From the NCBI RefSeq assembly GCF_035083965.1, contig NC_089739.1:5524198-5588197 (forward strand): a stretch of 64,000 nt of DNA, in the 5' to 3' direction. The DNA is from Branchiostoma lanceolatum (lineage: Eukaryota; Chordata; Leptocardii; Amphioxiformes; Branchiostomatidae). Below, one piece after another: positions 12,801-22,366 of the stretch (position 1 is its first letter; each line of letters opens with the position of its first letter). The translations under genes were made by a program, and so were the position numbers. The notes under the pieces were generated by a model. The model saw only the letters and a program-made list of their open reading frames with translations, ran no database searches and had not been told where the DNA came from.

Positions 12801-14133
12801 TGATGGTTTAATGAACACATATCTTCTGTCTTTCCTCCAAACCTTTTCATAACCAGTGTACCTTCTGCAGTACAGACTTATCAATACCTGTACGATTTAA
12901 TAATTGCTGAATAACTGAAAGTATATTTAATGCCTTTCACATGATTCACACCCAAAAAACATAACACATAGTAAGCGCTAATGTGCCATGATATTAAAAC
13001 TATATGTTGTTTCCTATATCAGTCACCAGGTACTTTATTCAATTCATCAATTACATTTTCTTAGATGGACCATGGATTATTACACAAAACATAGAGTTTG
13101 GGAAAAGGCTTTTGATCTAATTATCTTCCTGTCACCAGGACACGTGCATGGCCAATCAGACGATACCATCGTGCGGGAGGGAGGAGGCTGAGGCGGAGTC
13201 TGCCAAGATGGGGTGGCTGGCCCTGCTGCTGTTCGCACAGGTACGTCATCAGATGTACATAAGCTACTACACACATGTTGCCTACATCCTCATAAAATCT
13301 GCATTACGTACTACACACATGCTGTCTCGGTCATTATAAGCAGATGTGCCGTAATAGCCAGTACACACGTGCTGCCTACGCCATCACAAGCAGATATTGC
13401 CAACATGTTAACAACACAGATGCTACCTATGTCATCACACGCAGATGTACATCACTTACCACACACATGTTGCCTACGTCATCACAAGCAGATGTGCATC
13501 ACTTACTACACACATGCTGCCTACGTCATCACACGCAGATGTACATCACTTACTACACCGACATGTTTCCTACGTCATCACAAGCAGATGGGCATCACAT
13601 ACTACATATATGTTGCCTACGTCATCACAAGCAGATGGGCATCACATACTACACTCATGCTGGCTACGTCATCACAAGCAGATGTGCATTACTTGATACT
13701 ACTTGAGTCTCTCAAGTTTGCAATTCCGGCGGTATTCCTGAATAACCCGTTTTTAAAAGCAATGGATATAGGTTACATCACAGGTGTAGGCGAACTACCG
13801 TTTCGAAAGCTGCTTACTTTGACGTCGTCGCAAGCAGATGTACAATAACTGTTCTACAGTCAGCAGTCCAGTCGATTGGCAAGCGTCAAAATCAAGTGTT
13901 GTCATAGCGACGTGTCAAAAGCCCAAACCACAGATGCTTATTTGCTCTCCTTTGTTCTCGTACTTAATCATGGCTACTTTTTGCACCATAGGTTATATAC
14001 GGGATTGGTGGTACGCCTGTCAGACCTCTTGGGACAACCTACATCGACGATCAGGTGTCAAGGAAAAGTGCACCTCTCTACTTTGGTGAGTGGGCGCTTC
14101 CATCTCCATATAACTCATTGCTTCTATTCATTG

Positions 14134-14174
<41 letters not shown>

Positions 14175-17100
14175 TTGGTCAACGTTAAGCTGATACCTCC
14201 ACCATATGTACGAGGGTGAGTCAAAAAGTAATGCAATTTGTATCATAGCAGATTCATTTTTTCATGAATAATTTGATATTTGGCACAAGGGTTAGGCACA
14301 TATTTTCTTGAGCCTGAAATATCGCAATTTGTTGTTCACATTTGTATGAGCGACTGTCAGTAGATTTAAAAAAAATGACCACCACCTTAGGAGTCCGTCA
14401 GAAGCAAAGATCAGTTCTCCTAGATCTGACCCACTTACAGTTTCTTTAGGGACTTGAAATTACACCTGTATGATAACAAATGTCTCGACATCAGGTCATA
14501 AAATACACAGACTCAGTCTATAGGTGCAGATACAAATACAGAGGTGTTAATGTTATGTTACCTTGTCACACTCAAGTACCGATACTTTCAATGTACTTTT
14601 ATCTTGTCCAGATTCCTTATCTATCCACATAGACCCATGCATTCATAACTCTATACCAAAAAGAAACTGTACTATTCCTAAATGAGATTTGACGAACGTT
14701 AAGTCGCAAAGTAGCCTAGAAATATGCAATTTGATATCTAGAATGGTTTCGTTTAGTTATAACTGTAGATAATATTTGACATAATAAAGTAGTAATTAGA
14801 ATTGTGGAAAAATACACATAGATTGTTAATTATGTTATCTGTACATTTCCATACATTGTCAACGTTGCAATTGTTTTGTATATAAAATCATTCATTCAAT
14901 GTTATAATCACTAGCTAAGCAGGAAAGCAATGCGATTGGACAAACTAGTGGAAATTGGCAAACAGTCCCAAACATGCCTATTTTCAAATATAGCCACGTT
15001 TCTTTACAGGAATGTCTTCTGTCGTCTTCGCTATCGGCATTCCTCTCGGCTTTATCTCGAGTGCCTTCATCATCAAGATCTACGTCGACGTCGACAAGGA
15101 CATTGACCCCGGCGACTTCGGACTGACCCCTAATAACCCCATGTGGGTCGGCGCCTGGTGGCTCGGGTTCTTCCTTATTGCAGCAGTTTTGCTGGTGGTG
15201 GCGATACCCATGTTCTTCTTTCCCGCTGGTAAGTTTTGGAAATCGATTTTCTTTGAAAATTCCTATGTGAAGGGCCATGTTATGTTTGAAGAAACCACCT
15301 GCTTTCTTTACAATACAAAAGAATGTGCACTCACCGAACTTTTGACTGAGCTTTCGTCAAGAAGAATGACACGTGATCATACACGTGACCTTTCGGAATA
15401 GCGACATCATGTGATGGATCAAAACTTCCCCATATCATATGCACATTATAATAAATTTCTCACCATTTGCGTACACAACGTAAAGCGCCTACCGTACCGA
15501 CAAGTTTTTCGACGAGTTCTCTGGTCCTTCTCAAGTTGATTCGACCAGAAGCCTTTGTCACTTGACCTGAGCGGAAGTGTGACGTTAGCAACGGGTCAAA
15601 GGTGACCGGAAGTCGGTGTCAGCCCCGTCTCGGGATGACCGATGGGCCCTATCGAATTACGAAATAGCGAGTAAATTCATTACTATGTCGATAACCGCCA
15701 CAGATAAACCTTCATACGCGTAAAAAACTAGAAACATTACACTAGCTCGTGAATCGTTGTATGTCCCAATTGTCTTGATTCCCATCCCATCCTCTCATGA
15801 AATGCTGTTCGAATTTGCCACATATCATATTTTTGCAGCAATGAAGAGGCCTGACAATGACGATGACGAAGAGGAAAAGGATGAGAAGAGCGCGAAAGGC
15901 CGGATGCTGCCAATGATGGACACTGATCGTCGGGAACCCCTTCTGGACTCCACGAGGGGGCTGGTGGAGCAACTCAAAGGTGCCAGATTATTTTGAATGT
16001 GAAGCCAATTTTCCTCACCATTTCATCTTATCATATCATATCTTATCATATCTTTTCTTATCTCATCTCATGTCATCTTTTCGAAATTTCTGTTTCTCTC
16101 TCTCGATCTCGCACTCCAAATTTTCCTGTCTCTTCACTTACTAGTGCAGCAAACACAGCGCATCTGATCAAACTCAGTATATGAGTCACCAGGACCTACG
16201 TATCCCTACCTTTTCATATTCACGGACGAACAGAAAGCCATTTTCGTTTGAAATTGCAGAACCCACACAGTATACAAAATGTGGGGGCTTTTCTTCTCCC
16301 TCTACTTCCAGAAAAGAAGTCAGACCCTTCTTGTCTAGATTTAGCCAACACTAATATATGAGTAGTCTCCTGTTGCATCAACGTCAATTCCATTGTCACT
16401 AGTGACTCTCCTATGCTTCTGCAATTAGCCTTCGGGCACGAACCGGCAAATAAAACTTTGTTGATTTTTTTCAGATATGGCCAAAAGCCTAAAGAGTATC
16501 CTGACGAACGCGACGTTCATGATGCTGTGTCTGTCCGGTGTGTGCAACACGTCCGTATCCGGGGCCTACTCCTTCATGCCTAAGTTCATGGAGGTGCAGT
16601 TTGGCATCCCCAAGTCACGAGCCAATCTGCTTGTCGGTAAGTCTTGCAATTCATTACAGTTTTGTGTAAGCAAAAGGCAATGCTGCTGTACTCTCCTGAC
16701 GCATTCGTGCCGCCATCTTGGAAATTGGGCGCCTCCATCTTGGAAATATGGGTGTCGTCATTTTTAAAATTTTGTTAGTCTCGGATGCACGCGCAAGGCC
16801 AAGAGTATATATATTTCCGGGAGCCAGGAGACATGTCCTACTCACCTCGTGCGTTTCATTATGATTCTTAGGTGACATCAAATCGAACCGCGTACACAGT
16901 GGCGTTAGCGCTGTACATGTCTGGCGGGAGCTGCTGGCCTTGTATGTGTAAATTTGAATGTTAACTCGTGTCATGTTTTCCCGAACATCTCAGCCCCCGT
17001 CGTCTTACCCACGATGATTGTCGGCTTCCTGGTGTCTGGGTACATCATCAAGCGGTTCAAACTGTCGCCAAGGCAGTGTGTCTACATGAGAGAGCTGCTG

Positions 17101-20100
17101 GCCTTGTATGTGTAAATTTGAATGTTAACTCGTGTCATGTTTTCCCGAACATCTCAGCCCCCGTCGTCTTACCCACGATGATTGTCGGCTTCCTGGTGTC
17201 TGGGTACATCATCAAGCGGTTCAAACTGTCGCCGAGGCAGTGTGTCTACATGAGTATCACCTGCACAGCCGTCTCGTCACTGGGATTCATCGGAATGTTC
17301 TTCTTCACCTGCCCAGTGCCACCCATGGCGGGTGTCACCATACCATATGGATACAGGTACATTTGAAATGTAGCAGTTATATAGCAAGTTCGAGTAGATG
17401 GCCTTTAACAACCTCTGCATTATACATATAGAAGTAAATTAAATTTTCTAAGAAATGTAATATGTTGATATTGACTTGATGTCTACTCCCTTTTTTCTAG
17501 TTCTTCTCTGTCAGCCTAAACGTTAGAAATCACACTGATAGTCTTTTGTTAGGTAGATTATGTAGCAAATGATGCCATGCGTATATCTTGAGCTATAAAG
17601 CTGATACAGTTGGGTCTAAAAGAATCTTATCGAAACTTTTGGTTCTATTGAAAGCTTTACCAAACGTCTGATGATGTAACCCTAGGTGGGTATATGTGTG
17701 CTATTATTACTTTTTAATGTTTACAGTCCATACGTACATGCCCAAGGAATGATCCACTAATATGGACACGTGACTCTACCAGCGGGTTAAAGTTGACTGG
17801 AAGCCTGTACCGCCGCCCGTCTCGTATTGTGCCATTCAGAAATACATGTACACTAAGTAAACTTTAATAGTTAAGAATTAATTTTTTTCTTCACCACAGC
17901 CCCTACATGCCCAACGCTCCGAGCCTTTCCGCCGAGGACTTCAATCTGCTCTCCCCCTGCAACACAGAGTGTAGCTGCAGCACCGAGAAGTACAGCCCGG
18001 TCTGCGGGTCGGACGGCGTCACCTACTTCTCGGGCTGCCACGCAGGCTGCACCGTCAAGCAGAGCTTCACGCACCCCATGGGATTCACCCTCGCGGTCAG
18101 TACTCTTGTAGATTTGGTGGAGAACTTCACCGTTCCAAATCTGTATGTATCATCAGTCAACGTCAAAAGCGAACAATCTGTTCATGTTTTATAACTTACG
18201 CAAGTTAGAGAAAGTGCTTAGACTGGTTGTCTGAGATACGGTATTGACACAGCAACACTTTCAAAAATAAGCATTTATTTGCATGTGTGGTAAGGTCTAT
18301 ATTGTTGATATTGCAATAATATGCATTCTCTTAATCTAATGCATGTAAATGCTTTAATCGAGGTTGAAAAAATATCATTTCTGTTCATTTTTAACCTTTT
18401 TGCACCTTTTGTATTTGCAGAATTATTCCAATTGCGCTTGCTTGGCTAAGCTACCACCAGAGGTTCTGATGAAGTTGGCCGAAAAGTTTGGGAGGGGCGG
18501 CAAGCGACCGGGCGGTAAGCCCTCTCCAGGCGGCCCGATGCAACCGGCAGCCGGAGGGATCGAACAAGAAGAAGGGCAGCCTAAAGAACCGGCAGCCGGA
18601 GGGATTGAACAAGAAGAAGGGAAGCCTAGAGAGAGGAGGAACACTACTACTCCCGGTATTCCGGACGGCCAGGATCCCGGTACCGAACCTGGAATGCCGG
18701 AATCGGGCACCCAACGTCCTGCCACTGGGCCTGGAATGCCGGATTCGGGCGGCCAGCGTCCCGGCACCGGAGATGGAATGCCGGATTCGGGCGGCCAGCG
18801 TCCGGTAAACGGAGATGGAATGCCGGATTCGGGCGGCAAGCGTCCGGGAGAAGATGGAATGCCGGATTCGGGCGGCCAGCGTCCGGGAACCGGAGATGGA
18901 ATGCCGGATTCGGGTGGCCAGCGTCCGGGAACCGGAGATGGAATGCCGGATTCGGGTGGCCAGCGTCCGGGAACCGGAGATGGAATGCCGGATTCGGGAG
19001 GCCAGCGGCCCGGCACCGGAGTTCCCGGAAAAGGACCTATGATCCCTCCCGGAATGGGCATGCCGAACTTTGCCATTGGTGCTCCTTGTCCTCAGATATG
19101 TGAACAATGGAAGTACTGGGTGGCAAGCTTTGTCACAGTTGGTTTCATCTCTTCCTTTGGATTCATCCCAAGCATTATTGCAGTTCTCAGGTAGCTATTT
19201 ACACAGATCCGATAGATATTAATTTGCTTTTCTGATGACTTCACACTGTACCTCAAGCAAATGCAAAATGGTGATATGTTGATCGAGAGACTATTGTTAT
19301 GGCCACTTACACACACTTATGGGCACATTTTGTGTTTTTTCGTCTTCTTCAGGTCATTGACTCCCGAGACGAAATCGTTTGGCATGGGGGTGCAGATTGT
19401 GTTCTATCGACTGATAGGTAAGTTTCTACATTTTCTGTTTAAAAAAAAATACTGCATCAAAAACTCACTTGGCGACTGTATCTGGTTTGCTGTCAACCCT
19501 ACGAGCAATATAAAAGACTTACTGTCCATAGATTTGATACCTGACCTGTTGCCTGATCAAGTGACGCTTATAGCTAGCGTGGTACCCAAACCTATTGAGG
19601 GGACAGAGCTTTGGATACCAGGCTAGCTTACAGCGGTCCGCCAAACATCCAGCGGCCCCCTAGAAGGAGGGTCAAATACAGCCTCGGACAGCGGAGGTTT
19701 CGTTACACAGACTAACTAACCTGGTCGGGTCTTGACATTTGGGAAGCCCAGGACCTACAAAAGACAACAACCCTTCCCAGGCCCTGTACTCCTCTCATTT
19801 CAACATATGCGTCATGCGCTATGGAGAGGTCCCTCCAGCTTTGTTATCAACAGGGTCAAATCATAAATTAATGATTTATGATAATAAGATGGCGTATTAG
19901 TGATTGTTGAGTATTTGCTTCAGGATTCATACCATCGCCCATCTACTTCGGCGCCCTGATCGACTCGACCTGTCTTCTGTGGAACACCACGTGCGGCAGG
20001 AGGGGCTCCTGTATCCTCTACGACCTGGAACGCAACCGGTACGTGGTACTTTTTTTATCAAATATTTCTGTTAGTATTTAGACAAGAGAGACGAACCCTT

Positions 20101-21261
20101 CAGGTTGATACCTTCCCGATCAGGTAGATTGTTATCTCCATTAAAAGAAGATATAGTTTTAGGTGTGTCTGTTTGTGTGTCTGTGTGTGTGTGCGTGTGT
20201 CTGTTTGTGATTCCTGACTTTCGTAGTCAGCATAACTCAAGAACCTCTGAATGAATTGTGATGATATTTAATATGTGGGTAGGTGTTGCGAAGACGAAAG
20301 TCAAGGCCGATTCTGTGCCCTTTGGTATGTGACCTTGGTACTGCAGCACAACGTCTGTGTTTTGTATCTTTTGACCTGGACATGCTATGGTCTTGATTTG
20401 TTGCTGGCAGATAGCTTGTGATGTAAGAAAGACGTGGTGTAGGTTTAGACCGCCTAGCAGCTTGTTCTGAAACTGCAGGGGCGTTTTTTAAATCAAACTT
20501 CCAAGTAGAATAACTGAACACTGGAACGACAAAATTCTATGATATTCAGTATGCAGGTAGCTTAGACAGAGATGTAAATAATGAAGTAGAAATTATGCAA
20601 ATTAGTACTTAATTTGCATAATTGATGTGGAAAATCTATAATTGCAGTGTTTACCATTATCGGATTCAAATTTATGTTACATGTAGTTTGGGGTAACAGA
20701 TACCAATTATACAAATTAGTTCCGCATTTGCACAATTAATGCAAATGTGACATAATTCTTCCAAGTGGTAAATGATTGGACTGTTAATTAACATTATGAC
20801 CTGTGTAAGTTAGTCAAAGGTGTACATGACCAAGCATAGATTATGCAAATATGGAAGTCATTTGCATGATCAAAATAGTTCATTGAGATATGAGGTCTCC
20901 GAAATCTTATTTCAATCGAGAATAGAGCCTAGTAGTTTTTGTGGGTTGCTGAGAATGTTTGAATTTTCTTCTTGCTGAATGTAGGTACTACTTCTTCGGA
21001 CTCATGGTCATGCTGAGGATGTGCAGCATCCTCTTCGAGCTCGTTGCCGCTCATCTCTTCAAGAAGCGGGAAGAATCGGACCCGAAGGATAAGAAAGTGA
21101 CAAGCGGGGACATCGCGTCTTCGCTGGGATCTCTGGCAGGGTCTATCAAGAGCCTGGACATGACCGGTCGCGACGACCACCCGAGGATGAAGGATACCGA
21201 GGACTTGAGGATGAACATCTGGAAGAAGAAGGGAGTGGAAGAAGCCAAGCCTCTAGCCTAG
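9841..21261 (+). CDS. OATP/SLCO transporter, gene 1 of tandem cluster (918 aa, repeat-bearing extracellular loop)
   Basis: Sodium-independent organic anion transporter family (SLCO/OATP), plasma membrane, 12 TM. Coding exons: 9841-9905, 10643-10759, 11678-11802, 12492-12601, 13139-13240, 13992-14085, 15010-15228, 15839-15979, 16475-16636, 17158-17356, 17900-18095, 18421-19190, 19353-19417, 19924-20038, 20985-21261. All junctions are GT-AG and in phase, total 919 codons with stop. The start is the first ATG after an in-frame gap; DVSCGVGVCKP follows, as in genes 2 and 3. Exons 2-6 encode TM1-TM5. Exon 7 (aa ~205-277) has the OATP signature as NNPMWVGAWWLGF. Exon 8 is the acidic/basic cytoplasmic loop, exons 9-10 are TM7-TM9, exon 11 plus the start of exon 12 form the Kazal-type loop, and the rest of exon 12 is a 14-aa repeat insert then TM10. 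Exons 13-15 encode TM11-TM12 and a short tail ending in KPLA. Substrates cannot be told from sequence. Confidence 0.93.
11042..11287. repeat. 123-bp tandem duplication in intron 2 of gene 1
   Basis: The segment starting CTTCAAAAGGTGCACATATC occurs at 11042 and again at 11165, almost base for base, ending in TTTTTATCCAGT. The near identity means a very recent duplication or an assembly artefact. It is intronic and has no splice site of gene 1. Confidence 0.9.
12225..12345 (-). mobile_element. Dispersed repeat copy (family shared with 29870-29985 and 44695-44800)
   Basis: The minus strand reads CGTCTGACCGTTTCCAAAAG, then ATATCCAGTTGCTTGAGTAACTG. The same block appears at 29905 (+) and 44700 (-). 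All copies are diverged and non-coding. This one lies in intron 3 of gene 1. Transposon family not identified. Confidence 0.55.
12637..12700. repeat. (CAAA)n / (CAGA)n microsatellite in intron 4 of gene 1
   Basis: A run of CAAA units is followed by CAGACAGA units starting about 40 bp after the exon-4 donor. Similar AAAC runs occur at 26157-26190 in gene 2 intron 2. Confidence 0.85.
13241..13850. repeat. Minisatellite (~57-60 bp unit) abutting the exon-5 donor of gene 1
   Basis: Units of the form CTACGTCATCACAAGCAGAT, GTGCATCACTTACTACACACATGCTGC repeat about eight to ten times. The first partial unit begins at the splice donor itself (GTACGTCATCAGATGTACAT), and a last fragment lies at about 13822-13848. 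Several reading frames are open through it, producing His/Thr-rich ORFs that are not genes because they sit in intron 5 and lack any family match. Confidence 0.85.
14137..14173. repeat. (ATCA)n microsatellite
   Basis: About nine ATCA units shortly after the exon-6 donor of gene 1. Confidence 0.9.
14206..14460 (+). mobile_element. Tc1/mariner-like 5' end fragment in intron 6 of gene 1
   Basis: CGAGGGTGAGTCAAAAAGTA after a TA dinucleotide resembles a mariner terminal inverted repeat. About 165 bp further an ATG opens MTTTLGVRQKQRSVLLDL, which resembles the N-terminus of mariner-type transposases, and stops after some 24 codons. No catalytic domain and no right TIR are seen, so this is a decayed or truncated copy. 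Confidence 0.45.
15490..15665. mobile_element. Dispersed repeat (family shared with 30070-30356) in intron 7 of gene 1
   Basis: The stretch ACCGACAAGTTTTTCGAC ... GGGTCAAAGGTGACCGGAAG, TCGGTGTC ... CCCGTCTCGG parallels the element in gene 2 intron 6. Shorter relics of the GGGTTAAAGTTGACTGGAAG, CCCGTCTCG end occur at 17755-17825 and 32520-32574. Non-coding, probably a non-autonomous DNA transposon. Confidence 0.5.
16200..16465 (+). mobile_element. Retroelement 3' end remnant in intron 8 of gene 1
   Basis: From CATATTCACGGACGAACAGA to GGGCACGAACCGGCAAATAA the sequence is a diverged copy of 42265-42545, which ends in the same GGGCATGAACTTGCAATAAA-type tail. A third tail fragment is near 4810-4885, where it runs into (ATT)n. 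A shared 3' end before an A/T-rich tail fits a LINE or SINE family. No ORF is left. Confidence 0.55.
16928..17255 (+). repeat. 164-bp tandem duplication spanning the 3' splice site and 5' part of gene 1 exon 10
   Basis: Unit 1 is 16928-17091 and unit 2 is 17092-17255; I see only one substitution (GCCAAGG versus GCCGAGG) across the exonic part. Each unit contains intron, the acceptor CATCTCAG and the first ~97 bases of exon 10. Only unit 2 continues into the rest of the exon (to 17356). Splicing to the first acceptor at 16994 would read into intronic sequence and meet an in-frame stop (TAA) after TTGTATGTG, so unit 1 is a pseudo-exon. Confidence 0.92.
17900..18095 (+). CDS. Kazal-type loop exon of gene 1 (exon 11)
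   Basis: Encodes aa ~445-510. Six cysteines in the order C-x3-C-x-C-x8-C-x10-C-x3-C are present here (SPCNTECSC, PVCGSDG, SGCHAGC), completed by two more (NCAC) at the start of exon 12 and two (PCPQIC) before TM10, giving the ten conserved cysteines of the OATP loop between TM9 and TM10. VCGSDGVTYFSGC is a clear Kazal core. In OATPs these cysteines are disulfide-bonded and needed for surface expression; protease inhibition is not established for the family. Confidence 0.9.
18544..19023 (+). repeat. In-frame coding minisatellite in gene 1 exon 12 (45-bp and 42-bp units)
   Basis: Two 15-aa units (PAAGGIEQEEG(Q/K)P(K/R)E) at about 18544-18633 are followed by about eight 14-aa units of the type DGMPDSGGQRPGTG at about 18690-19020. 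One unit is shortened by one codon (GGKRPGE). The block is extracellular, between cysteines 8 and 9 of the loop. R-E-R-R at 18628-18639 is a furin-type site followed directly by an N-T-T sequon. Long antisense ORFs here are shadows of the repeat. Confidence 0.9.
20150..20480. mobile_element. Dispersed repeat in intron 14 of gene 1 (shared with 45080-45345)
   Basis: GTGTGTCTGTGTGTGTG, then ATAACTCAAGAACCTCTGAA, TATGTGGGTAGGT, and GGACATGCTATGGTC occur in the same order at 45110-45310. The rest is diverged. Non-coding. It occupies the one intron that genes 2 and 3 lack. Confidence 0.55.
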
Positions 21262-22360
21262 TCTATTTACGCGATGGAGAACAGCACTTCTGATCTACTG
21301 TTTTTTCTCTTCAACAATTTTGCTGCTAAGAGTTAAGACTTGTATCAAATTTGTCTTTGTTATAGAGAAGGCTAGTGGATCTAAAGTTAAAGAAGAAAAG
21401 TTGGACATCATTTTCAGTATTTGGTATTGGTTCAAAAATGTTCACAACAATGCGGTTAAATGGCTGTTTGTTTTTTGGTAACCCTTTCCAATCATATCTA
21501 TAGAATAATGTTACGTCTACTTTTATATGAAATTGAGAGAGTGATAATCATAATAAGATGTAACAGACAAATGTCCACAATATATAACCTCTTTATCATA
21601 AATCATGCAGTATTTGATTGTTAGACGAATAAGACGATATCATTTAACTGATATTCAAATGTATGGCCGGCATGTGCATAAAAATTACCATTTACAATGA
21701 AGTAATAGTGAAATGTATGGAAATTGTTTGACACATATAAAGTCACCCTAGAATGGAAAATAATAATCGTATTAGAAACAAGGAAGGTAGTAGAATAGTT
21801 TTTAGCTTTTGTTGTGATAGTATTATAGTAGCATATATAGAATATGGATACAGATTACGGATTCTAATCATTTCAAGGACAAAATCGTTCCATTTGATAA
21901 TTTCTAATTTCAATATATCTTTATTGTAATATTATCAAATAATAGTATTGTCATATTACTGAAGTTCTAACTAGAACTTGCAATTTACAGTGTTTGCACT
22001 CATGTGACTATCACATCAGGTAATGCTGGATAATATTAGATAAACCAAGAAATTAGATTTATAGATATAATTACTAATTATGACATTATTCACAGTTTAT
22101 TGATATTTTTCAAGTTAACTTATTAACATGGTGGCAGTAAACACCCTTTTAACTTATTCTATTACCTCAAATTTATTCAAGTCTATAGATAGTGGACTGC
22201 ATTTTATCATCTAAATACCTTCACAGGAGATTTATTGCTGATGAATGTCATGCTAAGAAATATACATACTATATTCAATTATCTAATATATGTATCAGAA
22301 CAATTTCATCCTACGAATTTCTTGTAACTGTTAGCTAACCAAAGGTCTGCGAGCGTTGCA

Positions 22361-22366
22361 AATAAA
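22361..22366 (+). terminator. Candidate polyadenylation signal of gene 1
   Basis: AATAAA about 1.1 kb after the stop codon, followed by TGTT-rich sequence. This is the first canonical hexamer downstream; it gives a 3' UTR of about 1.1 kb if used. Confidence 0.35.

Noticed and set aside
13213-13848. 211-aa His/Thr-rich ORF across gene 1 intron 5
   Set aside because: It is the minisatellite read in one frame. The true exon ends at 13240 with a donor that fits both paralogues.
16968-17366. 132-aa ORF covering both units of the 164-bp duplication
   Set aside because: Wrong frame. The OATP frame through 17158-17356 reads PVVLPTMIVGFLVSGYIIKR and ends at a donor.
18423-19107. Long antisense ORFs (217 and 218 aa) opposite the gene 1 repeat exon
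   Set aside because: They are a by-product of a stop-free 42-bp repeat read backwards, have no start context or splice support, and end where the repeat ends.
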